A stretch of DNA of 8,788 nt from an uncultured Catenibacterium sp. (GCA_900764725.1 CAAFPB010000141.1:1-8788), one strand, 5' to 3'. Positions 1 through 6,281 are shown, counted from the first letter of the stretch. The notes: generated by a model from the letters alone, not told the origin. Numbers and translations are program-made.

Positions 1-21
1 AGACGTGTGCTCTTCCGATCT
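1..21 (+). other. Illumina TruSeq read-2 adapter remnant (sequencing artefact)
   Basis: The first 21 bases match exactly, from memory, the 3' end of the standard TruSeq read-2 adapter, including its core GTGCTCTTCCGATCT. The genomic sequence resumes at base 22, in the EIIB reading frame. The bases are therefore library construct left on a contig end. The GTG at base 7 lies inside the adapter and is not a start codon; the residues it would encode before Val-Trp-Thr are artefactual. Confidence 0.96.
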
Positions 22-345
22 GTCTGGACAGTTGATGCTTTTGCTAAGAAATCTCAGAAGGTATTAGAATCTGATACTCAGTATTTCTTAATCACTAAGA
101 ATCCTATCGATATGGCTACTATCTTAGTAGATCAGGGATTCAAGTGTGGTATTGATACAGTTATTGTTGGTCCTTGTAATGACCGTGAAGGCGCTGTAAA
201 GCTTGGTAATAACCAGTCTATTACTCAGGAAGAAGCAGATGCTTTCGAAAGAATTGCTAAAGCAGGTTATAAAATCAAATTTGCCTTATTACCAGATGTA
301 TCAATTGGTACATGGGATGATTTCAAAGGTAAATTTGGTTATTAA
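22..345 (+). CDS. PTS system mannose/fructose/sorbose family EIIB component, C-terminal part (5'-truncated)
   Basis: This is the C-terminal 107 residues of a cytoplasmic EIIB, which takes phosphate from EIIA on a histidine and passes it to sugar moving through EIIC-EIID. Family EIIB proteins are about 160 residues, so roughly the first third is missing, including the N-terminal segment that holds the phosphorylated histidine. What remains is typical: a strand-helix region reading FLITKNPIDMATILVDQG, then TVIVGPCNDREGAVKLGNN and the end of the domain around ITQEEADAFERIAKAGYKIKFALLPD. The truncation comes from the contig end, since adapter sequence directly precedes codon GTC at base 22; it is not evidence of a pseudogene. 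The stop is 29 bases before the EIIC start, so the genes are in one operon. Sugar specificity cannot be read from this fragment. Confidence 0.9.
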   Translation, partial: VWTVDAFAKKSQKVLESDTQYFLITKNPIDMATILVDQGFKCGIDTVIVGPCNDREGAVKLGNNQSITQEEADAFERIAKAGYKIKFALLPDVSIGTWDDFKGKFGY

Positions 346-374
346 CAAATATTATATTTAAGGGAGAAAAAATT

Positions 375-1226
375 ATGGAAATTAGTTGGTTTCAAGCCGC
401 TATTCTTGGTTTATTCGCTTGTTTATCAAGTATGCCAGGTTTAGGTGGTACATCAATTGGTAACTACACATTAGGTAGACCTTTAGTTGGTGGTTTAATT
501 TGTGGTTTAGTTTTAGGCGATTTAAAGACAGGTATTCTTGTTGGTATCGCTATGCAGTTAGTTTATATCGCATTAGTTACTCCTGGTGGAACAGTATCTG
601 CAGACGTTCGTGCTGTCAGCTACATTGGTATCCCACTTGCAATGATTGCGATTCATTCTTATGGTTTAAATCCTGCTTCAACTGAAGCTCAGGGTCTTGC
701 TACTTCATTTGGTTCAATGGTTGGTACATTAGGTACAGTATTATTCTATGGAACAGCTACTATCAACTTAGCATGGCAGCATGTAGGCTGGACTGCAGTT
801 GAAAAAGGTGATTTCAAGAAATTATATACAGTTAACTGGGTACTTCCTTGGATTTCACATATCATCTGTTCATTCATTCCAACATTAATCATGTGTAAAA
901 TGGGTGCACCAATGGTTGACTTAATCAAGACTTACTTACCAATGGATGGTCTTGCTATGAAGACATTATTCACTGTTGGTTCATTATTACCATGTGTCGG
1001 AATTGCAATTCTTTTAAAACAGATTGTAACTAAAGCAGTAGATTTCATCCCATTCTTCTTTGGCTTCACTTTAGCTGCATCACTAGGCATTAACTTAGTA
1101 TCTGCAACATTAGTTGCTGCATTATTCGCTTTAATCAACTACAAAATTAAAATGCTTTCTTTATCAAAAACAGCTGTTGTTGCTGCTGCAGATGATTTAG
1201 ATGATGATGACGAGGAGGATATCTAA
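375..1226 (+). CDS. PTS system mannose/fructose/sorbose family EIIC component
   Basis: Integral membrane permease subunit that, with EIID, forms the sugar channel of a mannose-family PTS. The 283-residue product is strongly hydrophobic, with several membrane segments. It shows the family signature around residues 34-66 (GRPLVGGLICGLVLGDL, then a KTGILVGIAMQLVYIA segment) followed by the TPGGTVSADVRA loop at 69-80. The family is usually about 260-270 residues; the excess is a polar C-terminus ending in a run of Asp and Glu (residues 273-282). An AGGGAG ribosome site at 361-366 lies 8 bases from this ATG and supports the start. It lies between EIIB and EIID, one base from the EIID start. The acidic tail codons also form the EIID ribosome site. 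The substrate could be mannose, glucose, fructose, sorbose or an amino sugar; sequence alone does not decide. Confidence 0.95.
   Translation: MEISWFQAAILGLFACLSSMPGLGGTSIGNYTLGRPLVGGLICGLVLGDLKTGILVGIAMQLVYIALVTPGGTVSADVRAVSYIGIPLAMIAIHSYGLNPASTEAQGLATSFGSMVGTLGTVLFYGTATINLAWQHVGWTAVEKGDFKKLYTVNWVLPWISHIICSFIPTLIMCKMGAPMVDLIKTYLPMDGLAMKTLFTVGSLLPCVGIAILLKQIVTKAVDFIPFFFGFTLAASLGINLVSATLVAALFALINYKIKMLSLSKTAVVAAADDLDDDDEEDI
1213..1218 (+). promoter_or_regulatory. Ribosome binding site of EIID, embedded in the EIIC acidic tail
   Basis: AGGAGG sits 9 bases before the ATG at 1228 and within the GAC-GAG-GAG-GAT codons that end EIIC. It selects 1228 as the EIID start over the in-frame ATG codons at 1201, 1204 and 1207, which lie upstream of it. 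With the EIIC stop at 1224-1226, only one base separates the genes, so translational coupling is likely. Confidence 0.9.
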
Positions 1227-1227
1227 A

Positions 1228-2064
1228 ATGGAAAAGAAGATTTCAAAGAAAACTCTATCAAAATCATTCCATCATTGGTACTATGGTAACCTTACATGTT
1301 TCTCACAGGAACATATGCAGACTTTTGGTTACTTAACATCAATGTTACCAATTATCGAAGAGTTATATGACAAAAAAGAAGATCAGGAAAAAGCTTTAAA
1401 AACTTATACTGCTTTCTTTAACACTGAACCTCAGTTAGGTACTGTTATCGTTGGTGTTACTGCTGGTCTTGAAGAAGCACGTGCAAACGGCGCTGATGAC
1501 GTAGATGATGAAACAATCAATGGTTTACGTGCTGGTTTAATGGGTCCAATCGCTGGTATTGGTGACTCATTAGTAGTTGGTACTGTAATTCCTATCTTAT
1601 TAGGTATCGCTTTAGGTATGAGTACTGGAGGATCTCCTCTTGGTGCTATCTTCTATATGATCGTATGGAACTTATTCGCATACTTCGGAATGAAGTTCTT
1701 ATACTTCAAAGGTTATGAACTTGGTGGTAAAGCCGTAGACTTCTTAGTAGGTCCTCAGGGTGAAGCACTAAGAGAATCTATCACAATGCTTGGTGCTATC
1801 GTTATTGGTGCTGTTGCAGCTACTTGGGTAAGTATCAAAACTTCATTCACAATGACTGCAGCTGGTGCTACTAAACCTTTCTTAGAATTACAGAAAACAT
1901 TAGATGGCGTATATCCAGGATTCTTAACTGCTGCATTCGTTATTCTTTGCTGGTATCTATTAGCTAAGAAGAAAATGTCTCCTATCAAAGTAATGTTATT
2001 ACTTGTAGTTATTGCTTTCGTAGGTGTTGTTATTGGATTCTTCAACCCTGGATTAAAATACTAA
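1228..2064 (+). CDS. PTS system mannose/fructose/sorbose family EIID component
   Basis: Second membrane subunit of the mannose-family permease, unique to this PTS superfamily and needed with EIIC for transport. The 278-residue product has the two strongest EIID signatures: NTEPQLGTVIVGVTAGLEEA at residues 65-84 and GLRAGLMGPIAGIGDSL at 99-115. An amphipathic N-terminal region with an HHWYYGNLTCFSQEHMQ segment precedes them. Hydrophobic segments follow at roughly 116-130, 137-155, 185-203, 231-246 and 253-271. Length is normal for the family. The start at 1228 is set by the AGGAGG at 1213-1218; a longer reading from 1201 would overlap EIIC and begin upstream of the ribosome site. It is co-transcribed with EIIB, EIIC and the small downstream gene. 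In related bacteria the EIIC-EIID pair also serves as a receptor for some bacteriocins; nothing here tests that. Confidence 0.95.
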   Translation: MEKKISKKTLSKSFHHWYYGNLTCFSQEHMQTFGYLTSMLPIIEELYDKKEDQEKALKTYTAFFNTEPQLGTVIVGVTAGLEEARANGADDVDDETINGLRAGLMGPIAGIGDSLVVGTVIPILLGIALGMSTGGSPLGAIFYMIVWNLFAYFGMKFLYFKGYELGGKAVDFLVGPQGEALRESITMLGAIVIGAVAATWVSIKTSFTMTAAGATKPFLELQKTLDGVYPGFLTAAFVILCWYLLAKKKMSPIKVMLLLVVIAFVGVVIGFFNPGLKY

Positions 2065-2082
2065 TATAAAGGAGTATCTATC

Positions 2083-2346
2083 ATGAATAAAGAGCTTAAA
2101 TCACATTATGTAGAAGAAGTAAAATATCAAACTAAGATGCTTAATAACTTAAAGAGATGGCTAAAGTATTCAATCATTTTTTCCTCATTATTCCTTGCGT
2201 TCATTTTATTTGGATCTTCATCTCTTATATTAAGAATAATAGGAATCGTTGGTATGATACTTTGTGTAATCATATCTGTGATCATTGGGCTTGGAATTAG
2301 AAATGGTAGAAACAACGTCAATAAGATTTTAGATTTAATTCAATAA
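2083..2346 (+). CDS. Small two-helix membrane protein of unknown function, last gene of the PTS operon
   Basis: I do not recognise a family for this 87-residue product. It has a charged N-terminus (residues 1-27, rich in Lys and Glu), a first predicted membrane helix at about 28-45, a very short polar turn, a second helix at about 49-72, and a basic and polar C-terminus with GIRNGRNNVNK. The likely topology is a hairpin with both ends on the same side, probably the cytoplasm given the positive charge. AAAGGAG at 2068-2074 lies 8 bases from the ATG, and the gene starts 18 bases after the EIID stop, so it belongs to the operon. A terminator follows within 30 bases. Both glutamines use CAA, while the EIID gene uses only CAG, which may mean lower expression. 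A PTS accessory or regulatory role is inferred from position only. Confidence 0.8.
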   Translation: MNKELKSHYVEEVKYQTKMLNNLKRWLKYSIIFSSLFLAFILFGSSSLILRIIGIVGMILCVIISVIIGLGIRNGRNNVNKILDLIQ

Positions 2347-2372
2347 TCCTATCAACTTATAAATTTAGTTAT

Positions 2373-2402
2373 ATGAGCATCACTTGGTGATGCTCATTTT
2401 TT
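2373..2402 (+). terminator. Intrinsic terminator of the PTS operon
   Basis: ATGAGCATCAC (2373-2383) pairs perfectly with GTGATGCTCAT (2387-2397) as an 11-bp stem around a TTG loop. A run of six T follows at 2397-2402. It lies 27 bases after the stop of the small membrane protein and immediately before the ribosome site of the HAD gene. Confidence 0.92.
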
Positions 2403-2404
2403 AT

Positions 2405-2409
2405 GGAGG
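2405..2409 (+). promoter_or_regulatory. Ribosome binding site that sets the HAD phosphatase start
   Basis: GGAGG lies 7 bases before the ATG at 2417. It rules out the in-frame TTG at 2384 and GTG at 2387, which fall in the loop and descending stem of the terminator hairpin. The site starts only two bases after the terminator T-tract. Confidence 0.85.
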
Positions 2410-2416
2410 TGTATGT

Positions 2417-3205
2417 ATGTATCAATGTATATTAAGTGATATTGATGGCACATTATTAACTAATGAACATCATATCAGTCCTAAAACAAGAGACGCTATT
2501 AAATCATTAGATATTCCTTTTTTACCTGTTTCTGCAAGAAGTCCAGAAGGAATATATCCAATACTAAAAGAGAACGATATTGTTTGTCCGATGATCTGTT
2601 TTAGTGGAGGTCTTATATTAGATGAAAAAGGTAGTGTATTATATGAAAATGGGATGAGCTATACACAGACAGAAGAAGTTATTACTTTTATTAAAGAAAA
2701 GAAATTTGACTGTACAGTAAATATTTATGCATTACATGATTGGCTAGTAGAAGATAAAGAAGATCCTCGTGTTATAAGAGAAGAACGCATAGTAAAAGCC
2801 GAAGCACAAAAGGGAACACTTTCTTCATTAGATCCTTCTAGAAAAATACATAAGCTATTATGTATGTGTAATCCTCTTTATACAAAAGAAATAGAAAGAA
2901 ACTTAAAAGAAAGATTTCCTCATTGTTCTATTGCCTGCTCTTCAGACATCTTAATAGAAATTATGAATGAAGGTGTGACTAAAGCAGATGCCATTAATCA
3001 CTTATGTGACTATTATTCTATTAATAAGAAAGATATTGTTGCTTTTGGTGATAACTATAATGATAAAGAGATGTTAGAGAGTGTAGGCATGGGTATTGCG
3101 ATGGGAAATGCTCCTGAAGATATCAAAAAAATCGCATCTGACATAACAGATACCAATAATCAAGATGGCATTTTCAAAGCCTTACAGAAATTACATATTA
3201 TATAG
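2417..3205 (+). CDS. Cof-type HAD-IIB family phosphatase
   Basis: Predicted cytoplasmic Mg-dependent phosphohydrolase of the haloacid dehalogenase superfamily, Cof/HAD-IIB group, which usually acts on sugar phosphates or small phosphorylated metabolites. The 262-residue product is of normal length. Motif I is DIDGT with nucleophile Asp8 and acid/base Asp10; motif II is the Ser39 of SAR; motif III is Lys189 in VTKADAI; motif IV is GDNYND at 211-216, giving the metal-binding aspartates. The closing GMGIAMGNAPEDIK segment is also typical. The stretch between motifs II and III is the expected C2 cap, which sets substrate choice. All catalytic residues are present. The promoter is unclear: the PTS terminator abuts the ribosome site, so transcription comes from read-through or from a start upstream of the hairpin. 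A role in sugar-phosphate detoxification beside a PTS is an inference. The stop is TAG; the other genes in the window use TAA. Confidence 0.93.
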   Translation: MYQCILSDIDGTLLTNEHHISPKTRDAIKSLDIPFLPVSARSPEGIYPILKENDIVCPMICFSGGLILDEKGSVLYENGMSYTQTEEVITFIKEKKFDCTVNIYALHDWLVEDKEDPRVIREERIVKAEAQKGTLSSLDPSRKIHKLLCMCNPLYTKEIERNLKERFPHCSIACSSDILIEIMNEGVTKADAINHLCDYYSINKKDIVAFGDNYNDKEMLESVGMGIAMGNAPEDIKKIASDITDTNNQDGIFKALQKLHII

Positions 3206-3228
3206 AAGAAATCTCCGGCAAGTTGTAG

Positions 3229-3234
3229 TATAAT
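3229..3234 (+). promoter_or_regulatory. Probable -10 element upstream of the TIM-barrel-like gene
   Basis: A consensus TATAAT sits 27 bases before the ATG at 3262. No convincing -35 box is visible at the usual distance and there is no TG extension, so the call rests on the -10 hexamer alone. The leader would be about 20 bases. There is no terminator between the HAD gene and this point, so read-through from the HAD gene is also possible. Confidence 0.45.
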
Positions 3235-3246
3235 GTAAGCAATTAC

Positions 3247-3251
3247 GGAGG
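3247..3251 (+). promoter_or_regulatory. Ribosome binding site that chooses ATG 3262 over ATG 3253
   Basis: GGAGG ends one base before the first in-frame ATG (3253), too close for initiation, and 10 bases before the next ATG (3262). The second is therefore preferred, which shortens the protein by three residues. Confidence 0.75.
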
Positions 3252-3261
3252 TATGAAAAAA

Positions 3262-4155
3262 ATGAAAAGATTATTGAATTGTACAACAAGTGAAATGCTT
3301 GCAATGAATGGAGAAGAATTAAAACAGTCTATTCTTGCATGTGAAGGAAGAACTGTCATGACTGAAACAGTAGTGGCTATTCCACCATTATTAGGAGACT
3401 TAACTAATGCAGAACTCGCTGTTTCTTTTGGTAGTGATATGGTTCTTTTAAATGTATTTGATTGCAATAATCCAGTGATCAATGGTTTACCAGAATGTGA
3501 TGAACCAGTTAAGAAGTTACAGGAATTAATTGGTAGACCAGTAGGATGTAACCTTGAACCAGTAGACTTAGATGCTGATATGCTTGAAGAAAGACAGACA
3601 ATTGCATCTGGTAGACAGGCTACTGCAGAAACATTTAAGAAAGCACAGGAATTAGGATTCAACTTCATCTGTTTAACAGGTAACCCAGGTGTTGGTGTAT
3701 CTAATCATTCTATTGCTGCTGCAATCAAGGAAGCTAAGAAATATTTCAAAGGCTTAATTATTGCCGGTAAGATGCATGGTGCTGGTGTCAATGAACCAGT
3801 TGTAGACTTAGAAGCTATTAAAGAATTCATTGATGCAGGCGCTGATGTTATCTTAATGCCAGCAGTCAATACTGTGCCAGGTTTATCTGAAGCAACAGTC
3901 ACAAAAGCTTGTGAATATATTCATGCACATAACGCTTTAGCATTATCAGCTATCGGTACAAGTCAGGAAGGTGCAGATACTGAAACAGTAAGAGAAATTG
4001 CGATTGTGAATAAAAGATGTGGTGTAGATATTCAGCATATCGGTGATGCTGGATGGTGTGGTATGGCTTTACCTGAAAATATCATGACGTTAAGCGTTGC
4101 CATTCGTGGAAAAAGATGGACATATCATAAAATTGCTTCATCTGTAAATAGATAA
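3262..4155 (+). CDS. Conserved protein of unknown function, TIM-barrel-like (DUF7916-like)
   Basis: I cannot assign a reaction to this 297-residue protein. It resembles a family I recall as DUF7916, some members of which have been labelled phosphonomutase-like; that label is unverified. The pattern suits a beta/alpha barrel, with hydrophobic strands each ending in a Gly- or acid-rich loop: MVLLNVFD (60-67), FICLTGNPGVGVSNHS (135-150), LIIAGKMHGAGVNEP (165-179), DVILMPAVNTVPG (195-207), ALALSAIGTSQEGAD (225-239) and IQHIGDAGWCGMALPEN (257-273). The loops TGNPGVG, GKMHGAG and GDAGWCG look like phosphate- or metabolite-binding sites. The N-terminal LNCTTSEML and the C-terminal RGKRWTYHKIASS also look conserved. 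There is no signal peptide or membrane segment. All seven glutamines are CAG, as in the glycolytic genes, which suggests good expression. No terminator is seen before pgk, whose own promoter starts about 25 bases downstream. Confidence 0.8.
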   Translation: MKRLLNCTTSEMLAMNGEELKQSILACEGRTVMTETVVAIPPLLGDLTNAELAVSFGSDMVLLNVFDCNNPVINGLPECDEPVKKLQELIGRPVGCNLEPVDLDADMLEERQTIASGRQATAETFKKAQELGFNFICLTGNPGVGVSNHSIAAAIKEAKKYFKGLIIAGKMHGAGVNEPVVDLEAIKEFIDAGADVILMPAVNTVPGLSEATVTKACEYIHAHNALALSAIGTSQEGADTETVREIAIVNKRCGVDIQHIGDAGWCGMALPENIMTLSVAIRGKRWTYHKIASSVNR

Positions 4156-4177
4156 TTGGCAAGAATACTATTTTTGA

Positions 4178-4207
4178 TTGTATATAAATATTTAATTGTG
4201 CTATAAT
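4178..4207 (+). promoter_or_regulatory. Promoter of pgk-tpiA (extended -10)
   Basis: TGCTATAAT at 4199-4207 is a perfect extended -10. A weak -35 candidate, TTGTAT at 4178-4183, lies 18 bases upstream of the -10 hexamer. Transcription would begin near 4214, giving a leader of roughly 17 bases that is almost entirely the AGGAGG ribosome site (4215-4220) and its spacer. Confidence 0.8.
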
Positions 4208-4230
4208 TCGTCGTAGGAGGATGATAATTA

Positions 4231-5415
4231 ATGGATAAATTAACAATTAGAGATATTGATGTCGCAGGCAAGACAGTTCTTGTACGTGTAGATTTCAATG
4301 TACCAAGAGACAAAAACACAGGAGAAATTACAGACGATAACAGAGTTGTTGCTGCATTACCAACAATCAACTACTTATTAGATCACAACCCAAAGGCTGT
4401 TGTACTTTTCTCTCACTTAGGTAAGATCAAGAAGGAAGAAGACAAAGCTAAGAACGATATGGCTGTTGTTGCTCCTAAACTTGCTGAATTATTAGGAAGA
4501 GATGTTAAGTTCGTAAACGCTACTCGCGGTGCTGAACTTGAAGAAGCAGTTAAGAACGCTGAAAACGGACAGGTTATCTTAGTTCAGAACACTCGTTATG
4601 AAGCTGGTGAAACTAAGAACGATCCAGAATTAGGTGCATATTGGGCATCACTTGGTGATGTATTCGTAGAAGATGCATTCGGTTCAGTTCATAGAGCTCA
4701 TGCTTCAACTGTAGGAATCGCTTCTCACTTACCAGCAGTTGCAGGTTTCTTAGTAGAAAAGGAAATCGCTTATATTGGTAAGGCTGTATCTGATCCAGAA
4801 AGACCTTTAGTAGCTATCTTAGGTGGTTCTAAAGTATCTTCTAAGATCGGTGTAATCGAAAACTTATTAAACGTTGCTGATAAGATCATTATCGGTGGTG
4901 GTATGTGCTATACTTTTGCTAAAGCTCAGGGACATACAGTTGGTTCTTCATTAGTTGAAGAAGATAAAGTAGAATTAGCTAAGTCATTCATCGAAAAGGG
5001 TGGAGATAAGTTAATCCTTCCAATCGACTCTGTAGTAAGCAGTAAGTTTGGTGAAGACGGAGATATCAAGGTTGTTGGTGAAGATGTACCTGATGGATAC
5101 ATGGGTCTTGATATTGGTCCTAAGACTGTTGAATTATTCGCTAAAGAACTTGAAGGTGCTAAGACAGTTATCTGGAATGGCCCTATGGGTGTATTCGAAA
5201 TGCCTAAGTTCGCAGAAGGGACTAAAGCTGTATGTAGCATGTTAGCTAACCTTGAAGGTGCTAACACTATCATCGGTGGTGGTGACTCTGCAGCTGCTGT
5301 TAAGCAGTTAGGATTCGCTGATAAGGTATCTCATATTTCTACTGGTGGAGGAGCATCATTAGAATATATGGAAGGTAAAGTATTACCAGGTATCGCTGCT
5401 ATCAACGATAAATAA
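4231..5415 (+). CDS. pgk: Phosphoglycerate kinase
   Basis: Cytoplasmic glycolytic enzyme that transfers phosphate between 1,3-bisphosphoglycerate and ADP, giving 3-phosphoglycerate and ATP. At 394 residues it is full length. Visible landmarks in order are VRVDFNVP (18-25), the DNR substrate arginine Arg38, SHLG (61-64), TRYE with Arg122, VHRAHAST with Arg155 (153-160), [12 protein letters not shown] (197-208) in the hinge and nucleotide region, [13 protein letters not shown] (222-234), WNGPMGVFE (315-323) and the GGGDS nucleotide loop (349-353), then [10 protein letters not shown]. After SHLG it has a [14 protein letters not shown] insert-type loop in place of the commoner RPKG form, as I recall from some other Firmicutes. 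AGGAGG at 4215-4220, 10 bases from the ATG, fixes the start. tpiA follows after 24 bases. All four glutamines are CAG. Confidence 0.99.
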   Translation: MDKLTIRDIDVAGKTVLVRVDFNVPRDKNTGEITDDNRVVAALPTINYLLDHNPKAVVLFSHLGKIKKEEDKAKNDMAVVAPKLAELLGRDVKFVNATRGAELEEAVKNAENGQVILVQNTRYEAGETKNDPELGAYWASLGDVFVEDAFGSVHRAHASTVGIASHLPAVAGFLVEKEIAYIGKAVSDPERPLVAILGGSKVSSKIGVIENLLNVADKIIIGGGMCYTFAKAQGHTVGSSLVEEDKVELAKSFIEKGGDKLILPIDSVVSSKFGEDGDIKVVGEDVPDGYMGLDIGPKTVELFAKELEGAKTVIWNGPMGVFEMPKFAEGTKAVCSMLANLEGANTIIGGGDSAAAVKQLGFADKVSHISTGGGASLEYMEGKVLPGIAAINDK

Positions 5416-5439
5416 TTTTTCGAGGAGATATAATTTAAA

Positions 5440-6186
5440 ATGAGAAAACCAATTATTGTAGGAAACTGGAAAATGAACCATGGCATCGCAGAAACAAAGG
5501 AATTTGTTGCTGCTGTTGATGGTAAAGTAACTGATAAAGCTGATTGGGGTATCGCTACTCCATTCTTAGATTTAGCAACTGCTAAAGAAGGCGCAAAGAA
5601 CTTAATCGTTGCTGCTGAAAATTGCCATTTCAAAGACAATGGTGCTTATACTGGTGAAGTAAGCGTTGGAATGTTAAAAGAAATCGGTGTTGAATGGGTT
5701 ATCTTAGGACATTCTGAAAGAAGACAGTACTTCGGTGAAACTGATGAAACTGTTAACTTAAAGATGCTTCAGGTATTAAACAACGGTATGACTCCAATCG
5801 TTTGTGTTGGTGAATCTTTAGAAGAATATGAAGCTGGAAAGACTCATGATGTAGTTAAGACTCAGGTTGTTGCTGCATTCAAGGATGTTACAGCTGAAGC
5901 TGCTGAAAGAGTAGTTATCGCTTATGAACCAATCTGGGCTATCGGAACTGGTAAGACTGCAACTAATGAAATCGCAGAAGACGTTTGTGGTTACATTAGA
6001 GGTGTAGTTGCTGAACTTTATGGTCAGGACGTTGCTGAAAAAGTAAGAATTCAGTACGGAGGATCTGTAAAGCCTGCTACATTAAAAGAATTACTTGAAC
6101 AGCCTAACATCGATGGTGCTTTAGTTGGTGGAGCATCATTACAGGTTGAATCATACGTAGCTATGATTGAAGCTTTAAACGACTAA
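5440..6186 (+). CDS. tpiA: Triosephosphate isomerase
   Basis: Cytoplasmic homodimeric enzyme that interconverts dihydroxyacetone phosphate and glyceraldehyde 3-phosphate. The 248-residue protein has all catalytic parts: Asn9 and Lys11 in GNWKMN, electrophile His91 in GHSERR, catalytic Glu163 in AYEPIWAIGTGKTA (which includes flexible loop 6), YGGSV (206-210) and GALVGGASL (226-234) for the phosphate. The dimer loop GAYTGE is at 68-73. One difference from the usual form: the normally conserved Gln of the AQN motif is Glu60 (AAENCHF). AGGAG at 5423-5427 is 12 bases from the ATG, slightly long but the only candidate. It is co-transcribed with pgk and closed by a terminator. All seven glutamines are CAG, consistent with high expression. 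Confidence 0.99.
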   Translation: MRKPIIVGNWKMNHGIAETKEFVAAVDGKVTDKADWGIATPFLDLATAKEGAKNLIVAAENCHFKDNGAYTGEVSVGMLKEIGVEWVILGHSERRQYFGETDETVNLKMLQVLNNGMTPIVCVGESLEEYEAGKTHDVVKTQVVAAFKDVTAEAAERVVIAYEPIWAIGTGKTATNEIAEDVCGYIRGVVAELYGQDVAEKVRIQYGGSVKPATLKELLEQPNIDGALVGGASLQVESYVAMIEALND

Positions 6187-6194
6187 TTATTAAG

Positions 6195-6224
6195 AGATGA
6201 TTCCTAGTGAATCATCTTTTTTTT
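6195..6224 (+). terminator. Intrinsic terminator of pgk-tpiA
   Basis: AGATGATTC (6195-6203) pairs with GAATCATCT (6209-6217) in a perfect 9-bp stem with a 5-base loop, followed by a run of eight T at 6217-6224. It starts 8 bases after the tpiA stop and shows that gpm and eno are not part of this transcript. Confidence 0.93.
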
Positions 6225-6243
6225 ATGTATTAAATCTAATTAG

Positions 6244-6252
6244 TGGTATACT
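6244..6252 (+). promoter_or_regulatory. Promoter of pepF (extended -10)
   Basis: TGGTATACT is an extended -10 just after the tpiA terminator. The region 17-18 bases upstream of the hexamer has only a poor -35 match (TTATGT at 6223-6228), which extended -10 promoters tolerate. The start of transcription would be near 6259, leaving a leader of about 23 bases that contains AAAGGAG at 6268-6274. Confidence 0.7.
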
Positions 6253-6281
6253 ATAACTAACTCATTGAAAGGAGCACAATT

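Noticed and set aside
7..21. GTG start codon for a complete 112-residue EIIB
   Set aside because: It lies inside the sequencing adapter, and the protein lacks the N-terminal third of the family.
1201..1227. Upstream in-frame ATG codons for EIID
   Set aside because: They fall in the EIIC acidic tail, upstream of the AGGAGG that serves the ATG at 1228.
2384..2416. Longer HAD protein starting at TTG 2384
   Set aside because: The start would be in the terminator loop with no ribosome site, and the extra residues are unlike HAD N-termini, where the DxDGT motif comes within about ten residues.
3243..3668. Reverse-strand reading frame of 141 codons opposite the TIM-barrel-like gene
   Set aside because: No ribosome site or recognisable protein; it mirrors the codon pattern of a clearly real gene on the + strand.
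4221..4238. Five-codon upstream reading frame overlapping the pgk start
   Set aside because: Its ATG touches the AGGAGG, leaving no spacing for initiation.
4926..5273. Reverse-strand reading frame of 115 codons opposite pgk
   Set aside because: The pgk frame contains the catalytic motifs here; the antisense product is Ser/Pro/Leu-rich noise with no ribosome site. The same applies to the shorter antisense frames in the EIIC, EIID and tpiA regions.
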